Source: Psychrobacter cibarius
GTDB taxonomy: Bacteria; Pseudomonadota; Gammaproteobacteria; Pseudomonadales; Moraxellaceae
NCBI GenBank assembly: GCA_030686115.1
Contig: CP131612.1
Span: 1,984,001-2,048,000, forward strand
Direction of reading: 5' to 3'
Length of the DNA stretch: 64,000 nucleotides
How positions within the stretch are numbered: the first letter of the stretch is position 1; the number at the start of each line of letters is the position of its first letter. The notes beneath the pieces are model-generated. The model was not told the origin of the DNA. It worked only from the letters and a program-made list of their open reading frames with translations, and did not search any database. Below are positions 16,932-26,002 of the stretch, piece by piece. A program made the translations under genes and the position numbers.

Positions 16932-18479
16932 TTAATGACTCAACAGCACATGCTTACTTTTTTGATACGCAGACAAGCCATCTACACCCAGCTCACGACC
17001 GATACCGCTTTGCTTAAACCCGCCCCATCCTGATTCTGGCAGTACAATTTGCTGTTCATTGATCCAGATATGACCCGCTTGAATCTGTAGCGCCATCTCT
17101 ACGGCCGCCGTTTCATCAGCGCTGACAATGCTCGCGGCCAAAGCAAACTGGCTATCATTGGCTAAAGCAATCGCCTCGGCATGGTCGGTAAACGTTTGAC
17201 TCACTAAGACCGGCCCAAAAACCTCTTCTGTCCATAACTGACTGGTCACTGGAACATTGGTATAAATCGTCGGCATCGCAAAATACCCTTGCCGATTTAA
17301 GACCTCACCACCTGTGAGACAAATCAGGTTTTCGGCAGTAGCAAGGTCGAAATATTTTTTTACTTGATTTAGTTGCTGCTCACTAACCAGTGGACCCATT
17401 TGCGTGTCAGTGTCAAAGCCATCACCCATTTGCAAATTTTCTGTCTTAACTTTTAATGTATCGAACAACGACTGAGCAATGCTTTCATGAACGAGCAGTC
17501 TTGAGGTGGCTGAACAGATCTGACCGGCATTGGTAAATATGCCACCGATGATTAAATCACAAGCGTGGTCGATATCAGCATCTGCACATACGACGATGGC
17601 TGACTTACCGCCCAGCTCTAGACTGATATCTTTGATACCTTTTGCCGCTTGGCTCATTACCTTTTCACCAACGGCGTTGCTACCAGTAAAAGAAATTTTG
17701 TCGATTAATGGATGGCAGGTCATGGCTGCGCCCACTTCAGCTGCACCCGGTAAAATATTAACGACTCCTTTCGGTAGTTTAATAGCAGACAATATATTGC
17801 CCAGCATCAACTCTGGCAATAATGTCACCTCGGAGGGCTTTAATAGCACCGTACAGCCTGCAGCCAATGCAGGAGCTAACTTCCAAGCAGTGGTCACCAT
17901 TGGAAAATTCCACGGGACAATAAGGGCGCAAATACCAATAGGTGCATACGTTTTTAGCAAACGTATGCCTGACTCGCTAGTAGATACCTCCGACCAAGTC
18001 GCTTGTGCTGTGATGAGATTGGCATAATAGCGATAGCAGGCAATGGCATCGCTCACGTCTATTTTTGCCTCTTCAATGGGCTTACCATTATTTAACACAG
18101 ACAATCCAACCAATTTGTCAAACTGCTGCTCCATCGTCTCGGCAATGGCATTGAGATACGATGCGCGCTCGCTTACGGCGGTTTGCGACCAAGATGGATA
18201 CGCCGCAGAAGCCGCATTGACTGCCATTTCTACCTGTACCTTGGTACACAATCGAGTAGTACTGATGATTGTTCCCGAATTTGAATCATATAAATCATAA
18301 CTTGAATCATGATTCGAATCATAGCTATCAGCGTCAGCAGTATCGGTAGCAGGCGCTTCAATAATAGTCATCCATTTGCCATCTATATAGGCTGCATTTA
18401 ACATCACTTCATCGTGAACCGTTTGGATGGCGCTTTCTCTCGTTAAACTGTTAGCATTCGTCATTTCCATGATGGTCAA
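16932..18479 (-). CDS. NAD(P)-dependent aldehyde dehydrogenase, probable 4-guanidinobutyraldehyde dehydrogenase
   Basis: 515 residues, full-length ALDH. The general base lies in LELGGKSA near residue 289 and the catalytic Cys in NAGQICSATSR near 323; the cofactor-binding VPWNFP segment is near 195. An unusual Asp/Ser/Tyr-rich insert occurs at about residues 45-70, encoded by repeated GAATCAT-like words. It is the last gene of an operon with a 2-ketoarginine decarboxylase-like enzyme and guanidinobutyrase, so oxidation of 4-guanidinobutyraldehyde to 4-guanidinobutyrate (as KauB does in Pseudomonas) is the best reading. Substrate is inferred from context only. Confidence 0.82.
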   Translation of the reverse strand: MTIMEMTNANSLTRESAIQTVHDEVMLNAAYIDGKWMTIIEAPATDTADADSYDSNHDSSYDLYDSNSGTIISTTRLCTKVQVEMAVNAASAAYPSWSQTAVSERASYLNAIAETMEQQFDKLVGLSVLNNGKPIEEAKIDVSDAIACYRYYANLITAQATWSEVSTSESGIRLLKTYAPIGICALIVPWNFPMVTTAWKLAPALAAGCTVLLKPSEVTLLPELMLGNILSAIKLPKGVVNILPGAAEVGAAMTCHPLIDKISFTGSNAVGEKVMSQAAKGIKDISLELGGKSAIVVCADADIDHACDLIIGGIFTNAGQICSATSRLLVHESIAQSLFDTLKVKTENLQMGDGFDTDTQMGPLVSEQQLNQVKKYFDLATAENLICLTGGEVLNRQGYFAMPTIYTNVPVTSQLWTEEVFGPVLVSQTFTDHAEAIALANDSQFALAASIVSADETAAVEMALQIQAGHIWINEQQIVLPESGWGGFKQSGIGRELGVDGLSAYQKSKHVLLSH

Positions 18480-18649
18480 TCACCTTATATGGTTTGATAT
18501 AATTGTTGTTATACCTATTGTCTTTAATTGCATTTATAAGTGTTTCTATAAATCATTCGCTAAATAATCAGTTTATTCTTTAGTTAGATAAACCAATTAT
18601 TTGGCACATTATCGTTATGCTAGAGGCTGGGTTGATATTGGCTACATGG

Positions 18650-20056
18650 CTAATAAAGTAAATGCGCCACGGAGGTAATCACCACCAAACTGATCAGAGT
18701 ACGAAGAATAAAAATCATAAACAGCTCTAACACATTAAGCTTAATGTTTGATTTCAAAATCAGCGCGCCCACTTCAGACATATAAATAATCTGAGTAATA
18801 GAACATGCACCAACGATAAATCTTGTCATCTCACTCTCAATACTTTTGCCGACCAAGGCTGGCAAATACATATCCGCAAAGCCCATAATCATCGCTGGAG
18901 CCGCCTCTGCTGCCTCTGGAATTTGTAACAAATCAAGCAGCGGTACCAACGGTGTAGACAACCATTTAAACACAGGCGTATATTCGGCTAAGCCCAGACC
19001 AATCGTACCAATTGCGAAAATTACGGGGATTAGCCCAAAATAGATATCGAATAAATTCTTTACACTACGTTTGAACACTTGACCCAGACTTGGCATTGAG
19101 TGCGCGCGCGTCACAGCACGATTGACCGCCCATTGGTAGGTCGTGTACTGAGCAGGAATCCCTTCATCGAGCATGCTTTTTCCAGAATGATAGGTGTCAG
19201 GCTTTAAGGAAAGTGGTGGTATACGCGGCATAATAATCGCAGCGATAAAGCCTGTTAAAGCAATGGTCAGATAAAAATAAACAAAGTTATCGTCCACGCC
19301 GATGGTTTTGGCGACGACATAAGTAAAAGCGATCGAAGTCACCGAAAAAGTCGTCGCGATAATCGCCGCTTCACGCTGGCTATAGTAGCTTTTATCATAC
19401 TCCTGCATAGTGACCAGTAGACCGATAGAAGCTGCGCCAAACCAAGAGGACATCGCATCTACCGCTGAGCGTCCTGGCAACTTAAACAGCTTGACAAATA
19501 TTTTGCTCGCCAGTGTACCCAAAAACTCCATCAAACCAAAATCCGTCAAAAACGGTAACGATAAAATGGCGAAGAAAAACAAAGGAATCAAAATTGGAAT
19601 CAAATCTTCGAAAATGACGCCGCCCGTATTACGATTAATAATAAACTCAGGGCCGACTTGGAGATAAATCATCCAGACAAACACCATCCCTAACAATCGG
19701 GCAGTGAGCCAAAACCAATCAACATCGAAGAGTTTTTTGACCATAGCGTCTTCATGTAGGTTGGGCTTTAACACCTTCACAGCCAATGCCCCAAGAAAGG
19801 AAGTCGTCACGATTGCCATTGCCACATAAACGACAGAACCGCCCAGCAAAGCTTGCAAAGCGTCCGTTAACACACCCAATAAAATCGTAACCTTTCCGTC
19901 CCATTGAAACGGTATTATAAATAGTGCAATACCCAATGCTGAAAACAATAAAAACTTCCACATTGACGCACGCCACTGCTCTCCTTGCGGCGTTTCTGAA
20001 TCGACAACATCGTTTCCTAATATCGGTTGCTGCGACTTATCGAGATAATTCGTCAT
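18650..20056 (-). CDS. YjiH-family membrane protein, probable transporter
   Basis: 468 residues with about ten membrane helices and two nucleoside-recognition (gate) regions (about 165-260 and 345-450), as in YjiH-type proteins. The start lies inside the preceding D-2-hydroxyacid dehydrogenase gene (20-base overlap), implying translational coupling. No substrate is established for the family. Tight coupling to an oxidase of 2-hydroxy acids within a guanidino-acid operon suggests it imports that operon's substrate. Confidence 0.8.
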   Translation of the reverse strand: MTNYLDKSQQPILGNDVVDSETPQGEQWRASMWKFLLFSALGIALFIIPFQWDGKVTILLGVLTDALQALLGGSVVYVAMAIVTTSFLGALAVKVLKPNLHEDAMVKKLFDVDWFWLTARLLGMVFVWMIYLQVGPEFIINRNTGGVIFEDLIPILIPLFFFAILSLPFLTDFGLMEFLGTLASKIFVKLFKLPGRSAVDAMSSWFGAASIGLLVTMQEYDKSYYSQREAAIIATTFSVTSIAFTYVVAKTIGVDDNFVYFYLTIALTGFIAAIIMPRIPPLSLKPDTYHSGKSMLDEGIPAQYTTYQWAVNRAVTRAHSMPSLGQVFKRSVKNLFDIYFGLIPVIFAIGTIGLGLAEYTPVFKWLSTPLVPLLDLLQIPEAAEAAPAMIMGFADMYLPALVGKSIESEMTRFIVGACSITQIIYMSEVGALILKSNIKLNVLELFMIFILRTLISLVVITSVAHLLY

Positions 20057-21854
20057 TTAATTCCTCCTTGATGGGCGACGATCGCCAATTTTTCCATTTT
20101 GCTGTCTGACCAATGCCTGGATTTAGCGAATTGGTCGGATCTAGTTTTTTATAAAAAGTATGTAGTGCAGGTTTTGCGGTATAGACATGACCCACGTTGT
20201 GTTCAGCAGGGTACTCTATACGACGTCGATCATAAAACGCCAACAGCTCATCCTTGAATTTTTTTGCATTTACTTCAGGGTGTAGCAGATAGTCTTGGTG
20301 CATGACATGACAGAAAAAATGTCCTAAATAAAATGTTTTACTGACCTGCTTTTGTAAGTCAATAGGTAGCACTTCATCCCAATCTACGGCATTCCTTGGT
20401 AAGGCAATATCGGTAGACAACAGCTCTCCAAACTTTGTGTGGTTAAGGTTGTGATAACGAAACATGGCAGCGGTTGCCGCACTACGAAACACCAATAATG
20501 CTTGGGATTCTGCTGCTGTACAGAGATGCACGACGCCTTGATGCTGCTGCATATGGGACTGTAGAAATGCTTGAGCGGCGGCAATATGACCATGACTGCC
20601 GCTATTATTGCCATTGCTATTATCATCGTCCGTATTATTGCCATCCGCGACTTTAATGATTAAATGATAACGATAGGAGCTCGCCTGCTCTGCCAAAGAA
20701 TTGGGTAATGACGGCGGCATGAAAACACCAGTCATTTGTAGCATCCGATCTGGTAAAGTCTGAGGCAGTCGCCATTTATCCAAATAATAGCCAATCTTGG
20801 CTTGTAACCGATACAGCGCTCCTATCTTACTGGCTGGCAGTTTTCGCATACTCAAACAAGTATCGCGACCATAGCGCATGGTAATATCGTTGTAATTTTT
20901 GTGCATATATTCTGCCAAAATAGGCAGGTTTAGCTCGCTTTTTAACCACTGTTGTCTGAGTGTGGTCAAAGTATTGGCGTCATTGGTCGAGATATAAAAC
21001 GTTTGCTCTTGCGTCGGTTTGGCAAATGTCGCGACTCGAACCGCAAAGACGATGACTTTGCCTGCTGAACCAGAGGCTTCATATAATCCGTTAGGGTCAT
21101 TATTAAATCTAGCAGGTGTGTCTGCCACGCAATCGCGCACCTTGTGTTGATAATGGTGGTTTGTACAGGACTTACTGTTGGCACTCTCTGGATTTTTATT
21201 GAACGTGCCAGTTTGTAAGTTTCTAAGCATCTCTTCTGGATCTGCACCTAAATCAATGCCCAAGTGATTGATTAATTCAAACTCACCCATGGCATTACGT
21301 TTGGCAAATAGCGACATCTCGGTATACGCCGGACCACGCTGCACCAACATACCGCCAGAGCTGTTGCAAATACCGCCAATCACCGAAGCACCAACACAAC
21401 TTGAGCCCAGCACTGAATGCGGCTCACGCCCTAACGGCGCAAGCTCAGACTCAAGCTGCTGAAGGCTAGCTGCTGGCAAGGCAATAAGCTCTGCTGCATC
21501 ATTGAGCAGATGAACACCGCCCAATCGTTGCATAGAAATCACAACGACTGCTCGATCGTACTCTCCATACGGTGTCGAGCCTCCGGTCAACCCTGTGTTA
21601 GCAGCCTGTGCAATAATAATCACATCAGCCGCCGCACAGAGATTAATGACGCGCCATAGTGCCACAAGAGAGTCTGGTATCACAACTGCCGCGACAACAT
21701 CCGTGATAGAAGCAATCGCCCCTTGTGTATACGACTGCTGCTGGCTGGGTTTGGTCAATACATTGGTCGTGCCAACAACGGCGGATAAATCCATTAACAA
21801 GCTTGCCAGCGAGGTACTTAAGCGACCAGACGAGCGGTTAGCATGTGGCATCAT
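20037..21854 (-). CDS. FAD-dependent D-2-hydroxyacid (D-lactate-type) dehydrogenase, Dld family
   Basis: 605 residues. Residues about 45-210 are an FAD_binding_4 (PCMH-type) domain with the QAANTGLTGGSTPYG pattern; the C-terminal half matches the membrane-binding domain of quinone-linked D-lactate dehydrogenase (Dld), including the final PTNSLNPGIGQT. A low-complexity Asn/Asp/Ser/Gly insert lies at about residues 405-425. A strong AAGGA-type site precedes the ATG pair. Dld enzymes oxidise D-2-hydroxy acids to 2-oxo acids at the inner membrane. Placed between the 2-ketoarginine decarboxylase-like gene and a transporter, it may oxidise a guanidino hydroxy acid (argininate) rather than lactate; that is inference. 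Confidence 0.8.
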   Translation of the reverse strand: MMPHANRSSGRLSTSLASLLMDLSAVVGTTNVLTKPSQQQSYTQGAIASITDVVAAVVIPDSLVALWRVINLCAAADVIIIAQAANTGLTGGSTPYGEYDRAVVVISMQRLGGVHLLNDAAELIALPAASLQQLESELAPLGREPHSVLGSSCVGASVIGGICNSSGGMLVQRGPAYTEMSLFAKRNAMGEFELINHLGIDLGADPEEMLRNLQTGTFNKNPESANSKSCTNHHYQHKVRDCVADTPARFNNDPNGLYEASGSAGKVIVFAVRVATFAKPTQEQTFYISTNDANTLTTLRQQWLKSELNLPILAEYMHKNYNDITMRYGRDTCLSMRKLPASKIGALYRLQAKIGYYLDKWRLPQTLPDRMLQMTGVFMPPSLPNSLAEQASSYRYHLIIKVADGNNTDDDNSNGNNSGSHGHIAAAQAFLQSHMQQHQGVVHLCTAAESQALLVFRSAATAAMFRYHNLNHTKFGELLSTDIALPRNAVDWDEVLPIDLQKQVSKTFYLGHFFCHVMHQDYLLHPEVNAKKFKDELLAFYDRRRIEYPAEHNVGHVYTAKPALHTFYKKLDPTNSLNPGIGQTAKWKNWRSSPIKEELNDELSR

Positions 21855-21900
21855 AGACGTTCTTCCTTGAGCGACCAGCCTTTATTATGCTTAGTGTTGG

Positions 21901-22008
21901 TATAGTTGGTTCAATATAATTTAGATACAAGGAAGGCGAGTGAAAGTACTACAAATAGTAGACTAAGCGAGCCTGACACCGTATCTGATTTATATAGGAT
22001 TAACTATA
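21901..22008 (-). mobile_element. 108-bp repeat element, copy A (MITE-like, in an operon gap)
   Basis: The ends form a 19-bp imperfect inverted repeat beginning TATAGTT and ending AACTATA. The internal sequence can fold on itself (GATAC/GTATC and AGGC/GCCT pairs around a CTAC/GTAG stem). Nearly identical to copy B (62237-62344, opposite strand) and related to copy C (47546-47653), all exactly 108 bp. It begins 3 bases after the stop codon of the decarboxylase gene and lies inside the operon. Confidence 0.85.
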
Positions 22009-22011
22009 TTG

Positions 22012-23745
22012 TTAGCTAAAGCAGGTAAACGTCATACCCATTTCAATCAAAAAGTCGTCGGCTTCATCAACTTCATAAATGATGGGTTGCTTGCCCTTGA
22101 TGTCTTCTTTTAAAGCGTCGAGCAATTGCTGTTTGGCTGTGATTCTGCGATAACCTGCACCAAATCCTGCTGCCAGCGGCTCAAAGTTCGGCGTCTTAAT
22201 ATTAACCCCGATTAGTGGCAAACCACCCTCTTCCATATAACGACGAATTTCGCCATAGCCTTGGTTGTTCCACAGCAGCACAATCAATGGCAGCTCAAGC
22301 TCGGCGGCGCAGATAAGTTCTGCGATGGTAAACTGAATACCGCCGTCGCCAATCAAGCTGACCACTGGACTGTTGGAACCAATCATGGCGCCAATGGCAG
22401 CAGGCAAACCATAACCTAACGTGCCAAATCCAGTCGATGAATTAAACCATCGACGCGTCGCCAATGCCTCAAAACCAAGATTGCCGCTATAGACAGGCTG
22501 CGTTGAATCACCAACGAAGATGACGTCTTTCACTTCATCTCGAATCAATTGAAGTAGCGCATTTTGCCCAGCAAAGTCTGGTGTCATTCCTGCTAATAGT
22601 GCTTGTTTTGCCTCGTTTACTCGTGATGCCGCTTGATGATTTAACGCCTGACCCTTTAAACGACTACATAGACCACTTACCGCCATTTGCGCATCGGACA
22701 ATACCGCGATATCGGCTCTAAAAGGACGCTGTAATTGCTGGGCATCGCAATCGATACGAATCAGCGTGCCATTGATTTTGAATTCACCATTAAAGAACAC
22801 ATCATAATCAGTTTCACCCAGCTCAGTACCAATCGCCAACACCCAATCAGCCTCAGCAATAACGGCGCGACCTGCCTCTAATGACTGATTGCTACCCAAA
22901 CTTAATGGGTGGCTAGGTGGCAGCAAACCTTTGGCATTGATGGTCAAAAACGTCGGTGCATCGATAAGCTCTGCTAGGTTTTGCGCGTCATGATCGACAT
23001 CGACGCAGCCACCGCCATAAAGCACCACTGGATTTTTTGCCGCTTTTAGAGATTCAACGATCAAATCTAATTGCGCAGGATTGGGCAGCGGTCTCATTAC
23101 TTGAGGTAACGTTAAACCATGTGCATCAGTTGAATTTTTTACAAAGTTATTTAAATAAGGAGTTAAATCAGAAGGCTTTGCGACATGGCTGGCATCGGCG
23201 GTAATCACATCAATGGGTAACTGGATATGCACTGGCCCCGGACGTGCGCCATTAAATAATGCAAACGCTTCAGCGATGACCTTGGGTAACGATTCAGGCT
23301 GCCAAATAGTTTTGCTCGTGAGTGCAACCTTACTGACCATGCCTTGCTGATCGTGCAATTCATGCAAGTGCCCTTCACCGCTGCCCGTATCTGCCACTTT
23401 ATTAACACTAGAAATCACTAGCATCGGAATGGAGTCTGCCAACGCCTGCGCCATTGCGGTCATGATGTTGGTCATACCGGGGCCTGTAATAATAAAGCAA
23501 ACCCCCACTTTACCAGACGCGCGATAATAGCCATCAGCCATAAACCCCGCACCTTGCTCGTGACGCGGTGTCACGTGGCGAATTTTGGTGTTTGGCAGAC
23601 CACGATATAGCTCGACCGTATGCACACCCGGAATACCAAATACGGTCTCTACCCCATAATACTCTAGCCACTGTACGAGCAACTCACCACATGTCAGAGA
23701 CGGCGTGGCGGGCGCTGAAGAAGATGTTTGAAGCGTTTGCGTCAT
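22012..23745 (-). CDS. aruI: Thiamine-diphosphate enzyme, probable 5-guanidino-2-oxopentanoate (2-ketoarginine) decarboxylase
   Basis: 577 residues, acetolactate-synthase-like. The catalytic Glu63 lies in RHEQGAGF; the ThDP/Mg motif is GDGGIQFTIAE near residue 461, followed by WNNQGYGEIRRYME. These features fit the AruI group better than true acetolactate synthases. AruI converts 2-ketoarginine to 4-guanidinobutyraldehyde. Its neighbours (guanidinobutyrase upstream, aldehyde dehydrogenase downstream) supply the next two steps, which supports the assignment. No regulatory subunit gene is nearby. Confidence 0.8.
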   Translation of the reverse strand: MTQTLQTSSSAPATPSLTCGELLVQWLEYYGVETVFGIPGVHTVELYRGLPNTKIRHVTPRHEQGAGFMADGYYRASGKVGVCFIITGPGMTNIMTAMAQALADSIPMLVISSVNKVADTGSGEGHLHELHDQQGMVSKVALTSKTIWQPESLPKVIAEAFALFNGARPGPVHIQLPIDVITADASHVAKPSDLTPYLNNFVKNSTDAHGLTLPQVMRPLPNPAQLDLIVESLKAAKNPVVLYGGGCVDVDHDAQNLAELIDAPTFLTINAKGLLPPSHPLSLGSNQSLEAGRAVIAEADWVLAIGTELGETDYDVFFNGEFKINGTLIRIDCDAQQLQRPFRADIAVLSDAQMAVSGLCSRLKGQALNHQAASRVNEAKQALLAGMTPDFAGQNALLQLIRDEVKDVIFVGDSTQPVYSGNLGFEALATRRWFNSSTGFGTLGYGLPAAIGAMIGSNSPVVSLIGDGGIQFTIAELICAAELELPLIVLLWNNQGYGEIRRYMEEGGLPLIGVNIKTPNFEPLAAGFGAGYRRITAKQQLLDALKEDIKGKQPIIYEVDEADDFLIEMGMTFTCFS

Positions 23746-23868
23746 GAGTTAATCATCCTAAAAAGTTCAATCGCGTTTAAATAAGTTGTTCAGTGTTAAA
23801 CCCAAACTGCTCTTTAATCCCTTATAAAAAGCAGCTTAATAAAAGCAGTTTGCGATTACAAATCATTC

Positions 23869-24837
23869 TTAATACACCGCCTTTACCTTATCGTCATAGC
23901 GCACACCCGGTAAGATACATAGCATCTCAAATAGCAAGTTTGCCGCCAATACTGAGGTGTTACCAAATGGATCATACGGCGGTGACACTTCTACTAAATC
24001 GCCACCCACCACATCAAGTCCGCGCATACCGCGAATGATTTCTATCGCTTGCGTTGAGGTCAAGCCACCGATTTCAGCAGTGCCCGTACCCGGTGCAAAC
24101 GCAGGATCAATACCATCGATATCGAAACTTAAATAGACGGGGCCATCACCGAGCTTTTCGCGTACTTCTGCCATCAATGGTGTCAGAGACTTGTACCAGC
24201 ATTCCTCGGCAGGGACAACACGAAAGCCTTGTTGGGTTGACCAATCAAACTCTTCGGCGCTATAGCCTGTACCACGTAAGCCAATCTGTACCACACGGTT
24301 GCCATCGATTAAGTTCTCTTCGACAGCACGGCGGAACGGTGTACCATGAGCGATTTTTTCGCCAAACATCTCATCGTTGATATCTGCATGCGCATCGATA
24401 TGCACCATGCCGACAGGGCCGTGTTTTTTGGCAAGCGCACGCAAGATAGGCAAGGCAATGGTATGATCGCCGCCCAAAGTCAATGGAATAGCCCCATGAT
24501 TCACGATTTTATCAGTATAGAATTTTTCGATGATATCAATGCTTTTTAGCAAGTTGAAAGTATTGATAGGCACGTCGCCGATATCAGCAACTTGTAAAGA
24601 TTCAAAAGGCGCAGCACGAGTGGCGACATTATAGGGACGAATCATACGTGATTCATCACGAATTTGTCGTGGACCCAATCGCGCACCACTACGGTTTGAC
24701 GCACCAATATCTAAAGGCACACCCACAAACGCCACATCTAACCCTTCTGCATCAGCTTGAGTTGGCAAGCGCATCATAGAAGCAAAACCGCCAAATCTTG
24801 GCATATCGTTGCCGCTTAATGGTTGATTGAATTTCAT
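23869..24837 (-). CDS. gbuA: Ureohydrolase, probable 4-guanidinobutyrase
   Basis: 322 residues, arginase/agmatinase fold. The two-manganese ligands are all present: H125 (GGDHT), D148-x-H150-x-D152 (DAHAD), D239 and D241 (SFDIDGID). The N-terminus (FGGFASMMRLP) and SGARLGPRQIR resemble Pseudomonas guanidinobutyrase and guanidinopropionase more than arginase. It would hydrolyse 4-guanidinobutyrate to 4-aminobutyrate plus urea. First gene of the operon; divergent from a LysR regulator, as gbuA is from gbuR in Pseudomonas. Confidence 0.85.
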   Translation of the reverse strand: MKFNQPLSGNDMPRFGGFASMMRLPTQADAEGLDVAFVGVPLDIGASNRSGARLGPRQIRDESRMIRPYNVATRAAPFESLQVADIGDVPINTFNLLKSIDIIEKFYTDKIVNHGAIPLTLGGDHTIALPILRALAKKHGPVGMVHIDAHADINDEMFGEKIAHGTPFRRAVEENLIDGNRVVQIGLRGTGYSAEEFDWSTQQGFRVVPAEECWYKSLTPLMAEVREKLGDGPVYLSFDIDGIDPAFAPGTGTAEIGGLTSTQAIEIIRGMRGLDVVGGDLVEVSPPYDPFGNTSVLAANLLFEMLCILPGVRYDDKVKAVY

Positions 24838-24931
24838 AAATCACATCCTTGTTTCAGTTTGTTTAAAATAGGCAATTTTTTATATGCTTTGACAATACCT
24901 AAATATTTGAAGTCAGACCATGGTAAAATTT

Positions 24932-24993
24932 AGAAGTAAACTTCTGATTTTTCGTAGTAATTTAGATTTAACCGTTATTATCAGAAGTTTGAT
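24932..24993. promoter_or_regulatory. Probable LysR-type binding sites between gbuA-like and regulator genes
   Basis: AGAAGTAAACTTCT (24932-24945) is a perfect 14-bp dyad. The word TCAGAAGTTT occurs at 24938-24947 on the minus strand and again at 24981-24990 on the plus strand, 43 bases apart. The arrangement resembles the recognition and activation sites of LysR-type regulators in a divergent promoter. Confidence 0.6.
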
Positions 24994-25070
24994 ATAAATT
25001 TGATGTTAGAAAAGTGATAAATAGAAGATGCGTTTTGATGGGCATCAGAGGTACTGAGGAATAATGACCG

Positions 25071-25970
25071 ATGCTAGATGAATTGATAAAAATAGACATC
25101 AAAACCTTGCGTAGCTTTATGGCAATCGTAGAATGTCAGGGCGTGACAGCCGCACAGTCTCGCTTAAATGTGACGACCTCTGTCATTAGTGGTCATTTGA
25201 CCCATTTAGAAGATCGCTTAGGCATGACGCTTTGTCATCGCGGACGCGCGGGTTTTAAGCTCACAGAAGATGGTGCAGCAGTATATGAAGCTTGCTTGAG
25301 TTTTACCGAAGCGGTTGCCAGTTTTCAGCATCAACTGCACTATATTCGCCAATTGGATTCGGTGCGTGGCGGTCATATCCGACTGTGTCTCATTGACCAG
25401 ATGCCGACGTTTTTTTATGACGCCTTGCGCCAATGCTTGGCTGCTAGCTATCGTGACAATCCCCTTATTCACTTTTCTATCGATGTGCAAAGCCCTGAAA
25501 GCATGCTAGAGAAGCTGCTAAGCAACGAGAGTGATATTGGTGTGGGATATTTTGGCAGTTTTCCACCACTACTCACTTTTCAACCAGCGTTTATTGAAAA
25601 ACAAGTGGTGTGCTGTGGGCGCGAGCATCGATTGTTTTATGAATCAGAAGGGTTAACATTTGAGGATTTGGAACAAAACTATCCATGGATAAAACGAGGC
25701 TATATTACCGATTTGAGTATCAATCATGTCCGCCCAAAAACTTTGAGTGCCACCACTTATCACATGGAGGCAACTGCGCAGCTCATTCTGGCGGGTCATC
25801 ATGTTGGTTACTTGCCCAATGATTTAGCCAAGCGTTATGAAGAAATGGGGCTGATGAAAATACTACTGCCCAATGAGGCCAGTTACGAGGTCAAGCATCA
25901 TTGGGCTTATCGAGAAAACTTACACAAACAAGTCGCCGAATTCTTAAGTCAAATGACGCGTCTTTTGTGA
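25071..25970 (+). CDS. LysR-family regulator of the guanidino-acid operon
   Basis: 299 residues. N-terminal winged helix-turn-helix at about residues 8-66 (LRSFMAIVECQGVTAAQSRL, then SVISGHLTHLEDRLG), followed by a LysR substrate-binding domain. It diverges from the guanidinobutyrase-like gene, with paired sites in the 233-base gap. By analogy with GbuR it is expected to respond to a pathway guanidino acid. Confidence 0.85.
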   Translation: MLDELIKIDIKTLRSFMAIVECQGVTAAQSRLNVTTSVISGHLTHLEDRLGMTLCHRGRAGFKLTEDGAAVYEACLSFTEAVASFQHQLHYIRQLDSVRGGHIRLCLIDQMPTFFYDALRQCLAASYRDNPLIHFSIDVQSPESMLEKLLSNESDIGVGYFGSFPPLLTFQPAFIEKQVVCCGREHRLFYESEGLTFEDLEQNYPWIKRGYITDLSINHVRPKTLSATTYHMEATAQLILAGHHVGYLPNDLAKRYEEMGLMKILLPNEASYEVKHHWAYRENLHKQVAEFLSQMTRLL

Positions 25971-26002
25971 ATAATGACGGCAAATAGCTACCCTACTGTT
26001 AA

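Noticed and set aside
22012-23745. Acetolactate synthase large subunit
   Set aside because: No small subunit gene is adjacent, and the neighbours supply the steps after 2-ketoarginine decarboxylation; the sequence near the ThDP site fits the AruI group.
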